A stretch of DNA of 64,000 nt from Cordyceps javanica (Eukaryota; Ascomycota; Sordariomycetes; Hypocreales; Cordycipitaceae), in NCBI GenBank assembly GCA_036850795.1, contig JAAECO010000005.1, positions 1,364,001-1,428,000 of the forward strand, in the 5' to 3' direction. Shown piece by piece: positions 10,696-22,128 of the stretch (positions are counted from its first letter, which is position 1; every line of letters begins with the position of its first letter). The position numbers and the translations under genes were made by a program. The notes beneath the pieces are model-generated. The model saw only the letters and a list, made by a program, of their open reading frames with translations. It had not been told where the DNA came from and did not search any database.

Positions 10696-11106
10696 TCACC
10701 ACTTCTTGTCGAGCCATTGAACAGCACTTCGTCGTCGCTCGCTGGCCGAAGTCTGCATGGTGGTGGTGCTGCCGTTGAACGAGGGCATGGAGCTGAAACG
10801 GTTGAGGCGCTTGCGTTCGGGCATGGGCGCCACAGGCTCTTCTTCCATGAGGGGGGAGGCGGGCATGCCGCGGGCCATGGCCGACTTGGCAGAGCCGACC
10901 TGCTCGCCGTGAAGGGCGTCGGTGCGGCCGAGGGCGGACTCTGTCGAGGAGCCTGTGCTGTTGGGGGTCTGGTAGATGTACTCGCCGTCGACGTAGACGG
11001 CGTTGGAGACAAAGGTCGAGCGGCGGTGACGGCGACGGGTGTAGTGCTGCTCGAGGCGGAAGAACTCGAGCTTGGCCTGGATGCGGTCGATGAGACTGCG
11101 GCCCAT
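10696..11106 (-). CDS. conserved-looking small hypothetical protein, 136 aa
   Basis: A single-exon frame starting MGRSLIDRIQAKLEFFRLEQ and ending QWLDKKW. I do not know a function. The first ~50 residues look structured: a predicted amphipathic helix, a basic patch YTRRRHRRSTF, then SNAVYVDGEYIYQTP. The rest is Ser/Thr-rich and probably disordered, with a basic motif PERKRLNRFSSMPSF and a C-terminal SERRRSAVQWLDKKW. The RRxS-type motifs could be basophilic-kinase sites (inference). There is no signal peptide or membrane span. The N-terminal block seems familiar from uncharacterised Sordariomycete proteins, which supports a real gene. A pyrimidine-rich leader of several hundred bases precedes the ATG, as in many expressed fungal genes. 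Confidence 0.75.
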   Translation of the reverse strand: MGRSLIDRIQAKLEFFRLEQHYTRRRHRRSTFVSNAVYVDGEYIYQTPNSTGSSTESALGRTDALHGEQVGSAKSAMARGMPASPLMEEEPVAPMPERKRLNRFSSMPSFNGSTTTMQTSASERRRSAVQWLDKKW

Positions 11107-11930
11107 GGTTGCGGTTGGTGGTGATGGCGTGTTGGATCAGACGAAGCCCTGTGTGGCTAGTCGTTCAGGAGAGATGGAGTCGTCGAGGTTGAAATCGCCA
11201 ACAGAGGAAGCTGTGTTCAGCTCTGGAGAAGACGATGGGAAAATGAGTTCGAATTGGTGAGACCAGGTCGTTTTTAGCGGCACAAGGAGCGCGAGGCCTA
11301 AAACGGATTGTTCGGATGGGTGGATTGACGCCGTTGAGACAAGGCGAGACTTTGGCCAAGACGTCTAAGAGCGGAAAGGAGAGACAAGACGGCGTTGAAA
11401 GTAATTCGACGACAAAATTTTCTGGACAAGAGGAACTCGGACAACACTCTCTTTTGTTTTGGAAGAGTAAGAGCGAAGAGAGAGGGGCAGGTCGGCTGCG
11501 AGATGGGCTCTTATGAGGACAAGGCGGATAGACGAACGAAGGACTGGACGGGGCAGGCACAAGTTGCGTGCATGAAAAGAAGAGAGGCTGCGGCTCGTGG
11601 GGGAGAGGGGCTATGTAGGTAGATATTATTGGTGTGGTGGTGTGGGAGGATTGGAGGATGGGAGAGGAGGGGGGAGAAGAAGGCGAAGAAGGAGGGGAGC
11701 TGTTCGAGAGAGGATGAGGCCACAGATGATGACTGGCTACTTGGGAAAGAGAGCGAAGAGGGGAGGAAGAATAAGAATAAGAAGAAGACAGAGAAAAAAA
11801 AAAGAGATTGAAAGAGACAGAGGCAACGGCAAAAATGAACCACTGTACGGTGGCTGGCTGTAATAATTACTGTTAAAAAATAACCCCAGTTCCCGAGAGC
11901 GCCAGAGTGGACGAGGAAGCGCTGGGTTGC
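11107..11930 (-). promoter_or_regulatory. pyrimidine-rich leader/promoter of the 136-aa gene
   Basis: On the gene's strand this stretch is dominated by C and T (the plus strand shows long purine runs at 11590-11830). That is the usual look of fungal core promoters and 5' UTRs. No intron in the leader can be proven. Confidence 0.4.
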
Positions 11931-14900
11931 CATGCAGCTTGTATATTAAAAACCCCCATGCAAGGTGCGGTACTAAATTAGTGTGTGCCTGAGAGGAGAC
12001 GGCCGATGGAGGTGACCATTGAGCTTGCAGGGGGCGGGGGGGGGGAGAGGGGCAGTCTTATTAGGTGCATGTAGACTGCAGGTACAGCTCACTACGTGAC
12101 TACAGGCAGTCGTTGATGCTGGGAAGACTTGATAGGTACAAGGTGTCATGTACCCCTGCCAGCTCGTTGAAAAAAAAAAACGGATAAGCTTCCATCTACG
12201 AATGATAAACTGCTGGTTCCGGGGGGAGGGGGGGCTCTGCTAATTGGGTGCTCAGCGCAAGCCAGGTTAACATTGGGTGGTGCGCTATCAGCGTTCGTTG
12301 GCGGCATTTTTTTCACTCTTCACCTTCTTCACTTCTACCCAGTAATCTGTGCAAGCTGTGTGAGAGAGACCTCTCGTCTCCATCCTTTTCCCCCGCTCCA
12401 GTCCACACGCATGAAGCACGCCGTCGAGCCTTCTTATTTTTTATTCTTCATCTTTTTACTAATATTTTTTAGAAGTTCTGGACCTTCTTTTTTTTTTCCC
12501 TCTCCCACTTCTTCTTTCTACGCGCTAAGTTAGTTCTGCATACAATCGCTCCGTTTGTTCTCCAACAAACACACACGAAACCAAACGACTCGCCGCACAC
12601 GAAACTGCTTCTACATGATCACTTTCATTTTCGCTTCGGAACTATTCGTTTTGCTGAGACATTGATCTTGGCGAATCACAATGCTGAACCGGTACACCTC
12701 GTTTTGTCTGGCTGCTCTCGGTTGCAGAACATACTTGCTTATCGCAGAGGCTTTCCCTGCAGCTGCCGACCCCTTGTACGCTGCAAAGTACACAGGACGC
12801 TAGTGAACATGGGGGCAGAGACCACTCGACGGCCTGTTCGTCTCGAGCCACGAGATGTAATAAATAATACGACCGGGCCAGGAAACTTTCTAAGGCCATC
12901 TGGGTCGCCTGCTTATTATTGTTACTCTCGCTCACCGTGGCGATCCCACCCACGGCTGGCTCTCCCCGTCCGGGTTCGCGACTTGGTGTGCCCACCAACC
13001 ACGCGAGCCAACCCGTCGTCCGACCTTGTACACGGACAAACCAACCATGTACTCCCTATCCAGTCGTGACAAGCCATTATCGTACCCATTTCCGTGCGGC
13101 CTGGACGGCATCACCGTCACACCCGCCGCATCTTGAAATGCAGATGCCCGCTACGCTGTCGTCATAGAAAGACCGTAGGCCTGCTCCCGGTCGCATCTCG
13201 CTGTCCAATCATGATATACATGTCCCCCCTATTCCAGCATCGAAAAGCACCGGCCCCCAGCTTCTCGCTTGCTACTTACGTTGGGGTCCGGCCAGTAAAT
13301 AGTTCGTGCAGTAGCCTGTTGCCATTGGAGTCCATCGAAGCCGCATTTTCCACCGCGCGGTGCTCCGCGCCGCGACTTGGCGCAACCCCTGACTCGGGGT
13401 TTCGTTCCACGCCAGTGGTCGTTGTCGCTGAACGGTTGGCGAGCAAAGGCCTTCACTGGTACGAGTGTCCGTATACTTCTCACTTGGATCCATCGCTCAG
13501 TGCGCCACCCGGCCACCTGTGAGGGATGGATTGGCAGCTTGGTTCCCAGAATCCTTCCATGTTTCCTACTCAGTAGTAGCTGCCGAACTTTGCCAGCAGA
13601 CCAGACCGCCGTGCCTACTGGTAGGGATTCCAACGAACTGGTGGCCAGCGCTGAGCCTGTGCTGCTCCATCGAACTTGTATGCAGGGCCCCGACGGGATG
13701 TTTTCGCTCGGCCGTCCTTTTGGCTCCGCACACTTGTCCGACCATCACTTGCTGGTTGCAGCGAAGACGGCGCGTATGCGGTCGCTGCCGTTGCAGTTTT
13801 ATCTCTTGATTGATCACGTATAGGCTGGTATGAATGCGCAGCACTCGCCCTAATGCAGGGGGCATGGTGTTCGTGGGAACACGGCCAGACTGACTAGCCG
13901 CCCGACGCCACCAGAGGCCAGGCACGACGCCTCAGTGATATTGCGCCTTTTTCCTGTGGTTTGCAGATCCCGTTTCGGGAACCGCCGTCAGTAGGGGGAT
14001 TTATTATCCAGAAAAGGTGTCCATCCTCACACTTGCCGGTCCCAAAGAGTCGGGACAACGACTTGGCATCGTGACGTGAGGTCAAGCGGTGAAGCAAGAG
14101 ACCCAACGCTGCTGCTTTCATTGATTCAAGGGCAAAAAAGAAAATGTCCATCTCAAAGTGCCCTTTCCTGTCAATTCACCCGAGTTTTCTTATCATGGAA
14201 CATGTACTTAGACACAGTAAGAAGTAGATGCCATGTCAACCCGAAGCCCACTCGACGTGCGATGGAATGAGTAGCTTGCATCCCTCCACCCGAAAGTTAT
14301 CCAATGTTGACGAATACATCACTGCAGGTATTTCGTAAAAATGCAATAATTCTGCACCATGCGTGGTGCATGCATCATCGAGGCAATCGCTCTCAATCTC
14401 AATCCCCACCGGCCCCCGTCCCAACCACCCAGTTTGACTAGCGACATCTAATAGCTGGTTATCATCCGCACGTCGTTTGCCCGTGTAAATGCCCCAAATG
14501 AACAACACACTAATCACTACGCTTGGCTTTTAGCTATGCTTCCAACTTCAGCCTTTTTTTTGGATGTGCATTTCGATACGATATACTCCTTGCTGGGATC
14601 CATGACGCCAAATTGCCCGGAGAGTCGGGTGTGGTGGGCGTTGCTATCCATCATTCCCTCTATATGGGAAGGTGAGGACTTGCCTGCCTGTCTGTCTGTC
14701 CATGGCCGGCTAAACCACACGGCACGCGTGTATCCATTTGAAATTCACTATAGCTACCTATATAATCGTCGATTGAATTGTTTCTTCTTTTTGCTTGGGA
14801 GTTGAAGCTCCCCTCGATAGCCGCGTGAGAAAGAAAAATTACACTGGGCACTGGTTTGTGATGCTCGTTGGAACATCGGCCATCCAGCACGCGCTGAGAG

Positions 14901-15449
14901 CCAATTCCGTCAACTTTTATGTGAGAAAGCGGCTGGTAGGAAACCAAGCGAAGAGTGCAATTTTGTGCCGAATTTATACCCTCCCCTGGGGCAACGCGCC
15001 CGAAGCTGTACGTACAGACAAGGCGAAAACGTCACCACCGCGGCTGTTTGCTAGCCTCTTCATGTCCTTTACAAAATCGCTTGCTCGCAGCCTTGTCGCC
15101 GTGGTGCTCTCTCTCACTCACCGCACGCACATGCACGCTGACTACTCTTTAACTGGCTTTATTGACCGTCTGAGAGGAACGAGGCTATCCGTACCCGATG
15201 TCACCCCCCGCCCGACCTGCAGGTATTCTGAATGGCTTCCCTAGACGCTGACCGTTCTTCCATCTTCTATGCTTGTACAAACCTCTTTTCCCCCCTCAAC
15301 TTTCCATAGCCCCAAACAAACCCACCCTGAGACATTGTGCATGCACCTAGTTCCGCGTTTATCAATACTAATACGCCACAGGGCCATCTCTTCTGTTAGC
15401 ACACCTCTGATATAATCCAAGTCTAAACCAAGGAAAAAGAAGAACAACA
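11931..15449. other. 3.5-kb intergenic region, no supported gene
   Basis: Includes G-runs (12031-12044, 12220-12233), T-rich tracts (12430-12500) and a compositionally balanced block (12650-14100). In that block short frames exist on both strands, but none shows domains, splice logic or codon bias like the neighbouring genes. The last ~200 bp is the promoter of the hydrolase at 15450. The block could be a remnant of an old gene or element; I see no terminal repeats. Confidence 0.35.
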
Positions 15450-16539
15450 ATGCTACTACAAACGGTCGAGGGCAAAGCCCCATTCATCGTCCCCGGCCTT
15501 GCCAAACCCTGCGAGACGTGGTATCGCGTCGTCGGGGATCTAGCCAACCCAGCCTGCACGCCGCTCGTCGTCCTGCACGGCGGTCCTGGCGCTTGCCACG
15601 ACTACCTACTGCCCCTCACCGACCTATCCTCCTCCTCCTCCTCCTCCTCCGCTGCCGTGCCGCTCATCTTTTACGACCAGCTCGGCAACGGCCGGTCGAC
15701 CCACCTGCCCGAAAAGAACGGAGACGAGGCGTTTTGGACGGTGGACCTCTTCAGGGCCGAGCTGGACAATCTGCTGCGGCATCTGGGCCTGCTGGCCACC
15801 GACGACGGCGGCGGCGGCCGAGGGCGGCCGTTTGACGTCTACGGGCACTCGTGGGGCGGCATGCTGGCGGCCGAGTGGGCGGCGGCGACGGGCACGTCCA
15901 CCGCAAGCACGAGGAACCTCCGACGGCTCGTGATTGCGAGCAGCCTCGCCAGCATGGACGCCTGGCGGGTGGGCATCACGGCGTTGCGGAGTAGGATGCC
16001 CCCGGCGGAGCGGGCGGTCCTCGACAGGGCCGACGAGACGGGTGACTACGCGAGCGCCGAGTACGAGGCGGCCATGGACGTCTTTTACCAGCGCCACCTT
16101 TCCCTGGCGCGGCCGTGGCCGGCGCCTGAGGTGCGGGCGGCGCTGGATTGGTTCGCCAAGGATCCCACGACGTACGGCACCATGTGAGTTGTCCCCGAGT
16201 CTCTGCCTAATTCCCTTTCTATCTTTGGTGGTGGGGATCGCACTTTGTCTCAGCGTTTATTCTGATGTTATGGAAATAACTAGGTATGGGCCGAGCGAGC
16301 TGGCAATTACAGGCTCGCTGAGGAACTGGAACATTGTGCCACAACTGCATAAGATTGCGGTGCCGACACTGCTCATCAACGGTGCTGAGGACGAGGCCCA
16401 GGACGTGGCCATGCAGCCCTTCTTTGATTACATGCCTCATGTAAAGTGGGTGACGCTGGATAAGGCGGCGCACTTTTCGCACGTTGATCAGCGAGAAAAA
16501 CACATGCAGCATGTAGGTGCTTTCCTTGCAGCGACATAG
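15450..16539 (+). CDS. proline iminopeptidase-like alpha/beta hydrolase (S33)
   Basis: Two exons (15450-16183, 16284-16539; 100-nt intron that restores TM-YGPSEL) encode 329 residues. The fold marks are in order: HGGPG oxyanion motif (43-47), DQLGNGRS (76-83), nucleophile elbow GHSWGG with Ser134, the acid region NGAEDEAQDV and the catalytic His in KAAHFSHVD near the C-terminus. This is the proline-iminopeptidase / L-amino-acid-amidase branch of the S33 family, which removes N-terminal residues or hydrolyses amino-acid amides. Length fits (about 300-330). There is no signal peptide, so the protein is probably cytosolic. A run of eight Ser residues (60-67), coded by a TCC repeat, interrupts the loop after HGGPG. 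The exact substrate is open. Confidence 0.88.
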
Positions 16540-16935
16540 TCCCATGCGTGTACCGCGGCGCAGAACATGCCCAGTCCGACTCAATAAAGGTCACTTTGGA
16601 TATAAACCAGACGCCATAACGTTGAGCATGAATACTTGACTGAATTTGACTGAATTCGACCAAACAGGGAAACATGTTGAATATTTCCTAACAATTTGCT
16701 GTGTTGAACAATTCGCTTGCGAGATGCTCAAACATCATCGCTTCTTTAACAACGACAATTCCATCTCTCTCTTCTCTCCCCAGGCTGGTGAGCGTCTGCA
16801 ATTACTAGCACCATCACAAACCGGCAGCGCATCACAGAGAAAGCATCATCAAGACTTGCGGCGCACGGTAGCCTAGCAATGATTAGCAAGAGACCGATAA
16901 AGCACTGCGCTTTTTTATATAGACGCTGAATGTAT
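16540..16935. other. convergent 3' spacer
   Basis: About 400 bp between the stops of two converging genes. It is AT-rich and should hold both polyadenylation regions. Nothing else is seen. Confidence 0.4.
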
Positions 16936-17679
16936 TCAACTCACCCTATCGCGGCTACTCCGCTTCTGACGCTGGCTGGGCTGGTCAGAGCGTCCAGAGA
17001 CAGCAGATTCTCCTTCACGTGCGGTACCCAAGTGCATGTCCCCGAACGCAGGGTACAGACGTGGCCAAGAAAACAGGAAGGGATCTGCAGCCCTCTCGTC
17101 GCGGAACCGCGATTGGAGAGATGGCCATGCGGAAGGGAAGAGTGACCCGCCGGTAGCCAAGATCGAAGTAGTGTGAGGAGGAGACATCGGCATGTCGTTT
17201 ACCCGCGTACTCAGTCTCTGCGTCGCTGCCTCGGGCGTGTTGGTCTGTGTGGGAGCGGCAGAATGCGTCGTGGAGCGGGCACTTCCCAGAGCTGGCCCGG
17301 CATCGAGAAATGTTCCATCCTAAGATGATGAGCGACTTTTTCCTCACGCGTCCTAAATTTTGTCTTTGCTGCATAGATACCATCTTTTTCTCTTTGTGTG
17401 TTGAAACTATAGGGCAAGACTTACAATGGCGGCATATTCGATTATCGCTCCCACATAGTCGAAGTCGTCGTTTTCGCTGGCGGAGCTCTCGATGATCTCC
17501 AGGTGGCGACGAAGCTTGTCGAGGCACTCGTTCAGTTCGTCCAGCCAGCGAGGAACAGGTCGAAGGGTCGGTAGCGCGTTGAGTACCTTGAAGGCGGCAA
17601 TGTCATTCTCGAGCTGAGTGACCAGTAGCCGTGCTTTGTCCACCATCGTGGCCGGCGGCCTCATGGGGCGGCTACGCAT
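16936..17679 (-). CDS. hypothetical protein, 212 aa, two exons
   Basis: Proposed exons are 17679-17425 and 17319-16936 with a 105-nt intron (donor GTAAGT, acceptor TCTTAG), joined in phase 0 as EYAAI-DGTFLD. The start ATG lies in the context CAACC. The N-terminal part is predicted helical (MVDKARLLVTQLENDIAAF, WLDELNECLDKLRRHLEIIE). It loosely resembles the helical N-terminal domains of fungal STAND/NACHT-like and azaphilone-L proteins, but this is only a resemblance. The second exon is Ser/Pro/Arg-rich with a block ATGGSLFPSAWPSLQSRFRD. There are no catalytic motifs. The canonical donor and an in-frame continuation support the model. An extra 5' exon further upstream (17.8-18.1 kb) is possible. 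Confidence 0.42.
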
Positions 17680-19302
17680 GGTTGAGTTCCTGGAGGTGAA
17701 AAGATCTGAGTGTGAAACTGTGTGCGTATATTTCGCTGTACTGTGACAAAGCGATAATGTTAGCAGGTGTGGTGCCCAGAGGCGAGCAAGAGTCAGACGT
17801 GGCCGTGTTCTGGTAGCCATCATGAGTAGAGACGCACTTGATATTAGGAGAGAATTTGCTGATTATTAGGTTGCGGATGGTTGACTACGGATGCTACAGA
17901 GCAAAGCTCGAGAAGAAATCCCATAATTGTTGCCAGTGTGCCGATTGTACTTGCCAGTTTGTTGGACATGCTCGCAGTTGGTATGGTGCTCAGGGCATCG
18001 TCAGAGGAAAGTGGCGGCGTGAGTGGCCAGTCTGGGGCGTATTTTATGAAGATAGACTCGCTTGATGCAGGCATCACCGGCTCGCAGGACTTGCCGATGG
18101 GCCAAATTTTGATAGGAACATGAGGCACGGATCGGAAAGGAGGTCGGAAGGAGTGAGCCGATGTGGTTCTTCGCCTCAAGATTCGGTACCAAGCCAGTTG
18201 TCCCAAGGAGAAAGTTTACGATTGCTTTACAAAAGAGACTTGTTCTACAAGTTGTATGGCATAAAGTAGCTACTGATAGTAATAATAACACCTCAAAATG
18301 AGAATACTGTCAGTCTTGAGCTACGCGCACGTCCTTGACAAGGTATGTAAATAAGAGTAGGACGGCCTGTTGGGAAGGGCGGCTGTTGTGAGTGGAGAAG
18401 AGACTAGAAATAACAAGCAGCATGCATGGCTGAAGCCTGACCGATGGCCCTTTTCGGCCGGCTTATGCACTATCCCAGTAAGATTCAGCCGTTTTTATTT
18501 TTATTTTTACTTTTATTTTTCGGGGGCCGTGCTGAATGATTGTATACAGTCAATGAGTCTATGCACTCGGTGGTTACCAGATGACAGTTTTTCAAGCCGA
18601 GCAAAGAATTGTTGAGAGGGCAGTAATCCGTACACAAACCAGATTCTGAGAGAGGGGTAAATACCAAAAAGATAAAAAAAAATCAAAAAAATCAAACTTT
18701 GTGTATTGATGGCAAAATCCGAAAAATGTTCCATATTCCTAAAAGGCTAGCGTTGGGTAATAAAACAGGAGAAAAGGGGGAGATCCCGTGGATTACCAGG
18801 GTCATCAGCACCGCCTAAAACTGCCCAAGGCAGCAGTTTAGCATTTTTTTTTTTTGGAGTAACCCAAGGCACCGGTCCCGGACCGACCGCACTACTGCCA
18901 GTACAGCCAGCACACGTCAGGGTAATCATTGATTGAAAAGTTCGAAACACTCCCTCGGTTTTTTTTTTTCTCACATCATCCTGTCTCTACCACCGTCAAT
19001 TCGTCCTTTTTCTTCTCGTCATCATCAATTGCATCCTCTTCAAGCCTCCCCGAGCTCGACAGCGCCGCACATTCATTCAGACGCTGACTGTTGACCAACA
19101 CAACAGCTAGTTACACCCTTTTCTGAATAGCTACCTAGCTACCCAGCTACCTCTAGCTGTTTGCTTTCTGCGGCGCGCCTTGCCTCCTTGTCGAGGCGGC
19201 CAAAGATTGCCGCACGCGTGTCGTCAGAGACCAGTCGCATCTTTCCCTCCCGCCCCCTTTTTCTCCCCCCTTTCCCTCTCTCTCAATCAAGCCATCACAA
19301 CA
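17680..19302. other. intergenic region, divergent promoters
   Basis: Contains the 5' flanks of the 212-aa gene (-) and of mannitol dehydrogenase (+). Features are a T-rich tract with TATTTT units (18493-18520), A/T homopolymers near 18675-18696 and 18846-18855, and a CT-rich leader (19240-19290) directly before the dehydrogenase ATG. A short minus-strand frame near 17850-18000 encoding a hydrophobic helix might be an upstream exon of the 212-aa gene. Confidence 0.35.
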
Positions 19303-20979
19303 ATGTCGACTACCATCCTGCGTGGGATCGCGCGCTCTGCGACGGCCCATGGCCGAAGCCGCTTGCGCACAAACGGCAGCCGCGCCGCCGTGTGTTCGGC
19401 CCTCTCTCGAACCGGCCGCGGCCAGCAGCAGTTCCACACCTCGCCAACGCAGCTTCGAGCCCAGCTTGCCAGCTTCGACCTCAAGAACCAGACGCTGAGC
19501 TCCATCGCCCAGGCCTCGCAGCAAAACAAGCTCGACGTCAAGCTCCCCAGCTTCGACCGGACCAATGTTAAAGAGGGCATCGTACACATTGGCGTGGGTG
19601 GGTTCCACCGATCCCACTTGGCTGTCTACGTGGATACTCTGATGGAGAAGCATGGTGCGAATGAATGGGCCATCTGTGGCGTCGGCCTCAAGCCTTTTGA
19701 CGCCGGCATTCGCGATGCCCTGGGCGGCCAGGACTGCTTGTACACCGTCTTTGAGCGTTCGGCCCACGGGAGCAACGCCCGCGTCATCGGCAGCATCAAT
19801 TCGTTCCTCTATGCCCCTGATGGCCCCTCCAAGGTCATTGACAAGATGGCCCACGAGGATACCAAGATTGTGTCCATGACCATTACCGAGAGCGGCTACT
19901 ACTACAATGAAAACACCCACGACCTCGAGCTCGAGCACCCAGACATTGTCGCCGATATTGGCAGCGACCTGAAGGCGCCGCGCACCACCTTTGGCTACCT
20001 CTATGCTGCGCTTGAGAAGCGTCATGCTGCCGGTCTCCAGCCTTTCACCATCCTGTCGTGCGACAACATGCAGGGCAATGGCAGCATCACCAGACACATG
20101 CTGCTGAGCTTTGCTCGCGCGCGCAACTCGGAGCTCGTTGACTGGATCTCCAGCAAGACGCTCTTCCCCAACAGCATGGTGGACCGCATCACCCCCCGAA
20201 CCACCGAAGAGGACAAGCTCGCCTTGGCCAAGGACTTTGGCATCCAGGATTCGTGGCCTGTTGTGGCCGAGCCCTTTTCTCAGTGGGTTGTAGAGGACGC
20301 CTTTGTGGGCGGCCGTCCCGAGTTTGAAAAGGTCGGCGTCCAGGTCGTCCGCAACGTGTACGAGGTCGAAAAGTTTGAGTGCCACAAGCTGCGTCTGCTC
20401 AACGCCAGCCACTCTGCCATTGCCTACGCTGGCTACCTGGCCAAGTTTGTCCACGTGCACGAGGTTTTCGAGAACCCTCTGTTCCGCGGCTTCATCTACA
20501 ACATGATGCACAAGGAGGTCAAGCCCCTCATGCCCAAGATCAAGGATGTCGATCTTGACAAGTACTGCGATACGCTGCTGGAGCGCTTCTCCAACCCTGC
20601 CATCATGGACCAGGTGAACCGGCTCACGCTCAACGGCTCCGGCAAGCTGCCCCAGTTCATCATGCCCTCCATTGCCGAGCACATCATGGCCGGCACCCAC
20701 GACTTCAAGCGCCTCGTATTTGTCGTCGCCACCTGGTTCCGCTACCTCAACGGCGTCGACGAGCAGGGCAAGGCTATCGTCATCGACGACCCCATGGCCA
20801 AGGACTTGCAGGCAAGGGCCATTGAAGGCGGCGACAAGCCCTTCCCTCTGCTGGATGTCAAGAGCCTCTTTGGTGACGACTTGCGTGGGAGCAAGATTTT
20901 TGTTGACGAGCTCACCGAAGCTCTGCGACTGATTTACAAGGAGGGAACCATGGCCGCACTGGCCAAGTACGTCGACTAG
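19303..20979 (+). CDS. mannitol 2-dehydrogenase with N-terminal extension
   Basis: A single-exon gene for 558 residues, about 55 longer than typical fungal mannitol 2-dehydrogenases (~502). The ATG at 19303 is the first in frame. The core is a polyol-specific long-chain dehydrogenase: Rossmann motif GVGGFHRSHLA, then SMTITESGYYYN, SCDNMQGNG, and the catalytic block KLRLLNASHS with the Lys, Asn and His that serve catalysis in this family. It interconverts mannitol and fructose with NAD(H). The first ~60 residues are rich in Arg, Ser and Ala with almost no acidic residue and contain QQFHTSPTQLRA, which looks like a cleavable mitochondrial presequence. The family is usually cytosolic. No second in-frame Met lies before the Rossmann motif, so a cytosolic form would need another start. 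A CT-rich leader precedes the ATG. Confidence 0.93.
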   Translation: MSTTILRGIARSATAHGRSRLRTNGSRAAVCSALSRTGRGQQQFHTSPTQLRAQLASFDLKNQTLSSIAQASQQNKLDVKLPSFDRTNVKEGIVHIGVGGFHRSHLAVYVDTLMEKHGANEWAICGVGLKPFDAGIRDALGGQDCLYTVFERSAHGSNARVIGSINSFLYAPDGPSKVIDKMAHEDTKIVSMTITESGYYYNENTHDLELEHPDIVADIGSDLKAPRTTFGYLYAALEKRHAAGLQPFTILSCDNMQGNGSITRHMLLSFARARNSELVDWISSKTLFPNSMVDRITPRTTEEDKLALAKDFGIQDSWPVVAEPFSQWVVEDAFVGGRPEFEKVGVQVVRNVYEVEKFECHKLRLLNASHSAIAYAGYLAKFVHVHEVFENPLFRGFIYNMMHKEVKPLMPKIKDVDLDKYCDTLLERFSNPAIMDQVNRLTLNGSGKLPQFIMPSIAEHIMAGTHDFKRLVFVVATWFRYLNGVDEQGKAIVIDDPMAKDLQARAIEGGDKPFPLLDVKSLFGDDLRGSKIFVDELTEALRLIYKEGTMAALAKYVD

Positions 20980-21533
20980 ACTTTTTTTTCTTGTTCCATT
21001 TTACGTTTCCGTTTTGTTGTCTCATTTCTGGCCAGTTGGGTTCACTGTATAAACACGGCATCATTTTTTTAATAAGTCATCAAAAGACAAGACAAGACAA
21101 TGCAATACTTTTTTTTTGTTTGTAACTCCGGATTTTTTTTTCACTACACTGCCATAGCAATTTGTGTCTGTTATGGATAAAATGACAACCACCGACGGGC
21201 ATACTTGATCGCTTACTATTGTTCAACGTCGCTTCACGTTCTTCCTACTTGGGCTGTACGGAGTAGACAATGATCCATTGCAGGTCGGCCCCACGTTGAT
21301 GACTCGCGTATCATCACGGCCGGCACTGACAGCCCTGACGGCACGGAAGGCGCTGGGAAGCGGCGCATGAAAATACAAGTCAATGGCTCCCCTTCTTGCC
21401 AGGTTGGTGGAACCTGGTCGCCCTCTGCTCTTCCGTGGCCGGCCTCGATTGATGACTTTGGTGTCAGAGCTGGCGTCTGTCTAACCGGAGCGAGCGGGCA
21501 TCGGCGGCCGGAGGCTGGGCACGACTTCCGCCG
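20980..21533. other. convergent 3' spacer
   Basis: T-rich 3' flank of mannitol dehydrogenase (T runs at 20982-20989, 21112-21119, 21133-21142) grading into GC-richer sequence before the next minus-strand gene. No gene is seen. Confidence 0.4.
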
Positions 21534-22128
21534 TCACGGTGGCGGAGAGGTCCGGTTGCGGCCGACGGGACCTAGACGTTGAGCTTCCTGTATTAGCGAA
21601 TTACTCTTGTCCATCCGTTCGTCTCTGTTTTTCTCTCCACTCCCCGTTCCCGGGGCGCTTCCATCTTTTGGTCTTGTATCTGAAAGCCGTATCCATATAC
21701 GCCGGAAAGAAGAAGAAGAAAGAGAGAGAGAGAGAAGACAAAAAAAAAATACCCACCGCACCAGGCCCGTTGGATCTTACAGCATTGCCCCGAGTCACAA
21801 CAGCAGTACTAGTCTGGTCCCCTCGGGCGGCGATGATGGCAGGTCCCGGAGCGGCCTCGAACCTGCCCACGCGCCACATGGCGGCGGCAAAGGCAGGGTC
21901 GTCGCGCACAAGACGCCTCACGCGATGCAGGGCGATGCGGAGATCCCAGGAGCGCTTGCTCAGCAGGCGTATCCAGCTCGCGTGGCGGGGGTCCGTCTCC
22001 GCGGTCGCCTGCACGGCGGAGCCCATCGTCCTTTCAAAAGCGATAGACTGCTCGCACGCACGCTCCAGCCAAGGCGGGAGAATAATATTCTCCCGAGCAG
22101 GGATCGTGACGGCTTGGTGGGCAGACAT
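21534..22128 (-). CDS. small hypothetical protein, ~133 aa, uncertain 3' end
   Basis: Exon 1 (22128-21781) is a clear ATG-started block of 116 residues beginning MSAHQAVTIPARENIILP. Two helical segments follow (WLERACEQSIAFERTM, WDLRIALHRVRRLVRDD), then AAAMWRVGRFEAAPGPAI. I do not recognise the family. A canonical donor GTAAGA at 21780 is followed by a long polypyrimidine stretch and an acceptor TACAG at 21588. Splicing there adds 17 residues ending RTSPPP. The intron would be 193 nt, long for this window, so the 3' exon is tentative. Reading on without splicing would give 175 residues with a Ser/Phe-rich tail made by the CT repeat, which seems less likely. No signal peptide or membrane span is seen in exon 1. 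Confidence 0.45.

Noticed and set aside
13377..13823. 148-codon plus-strand frame
   Set aside because: Overlapping frames of similar size exist on both strands, and none shows motifs or splice signals.
19153..20700. 515-codon minus-strand frame across mannitol dehydrogenase
   Set aside because: Antisense shadow of a biased coding exon, with no motif of its own.
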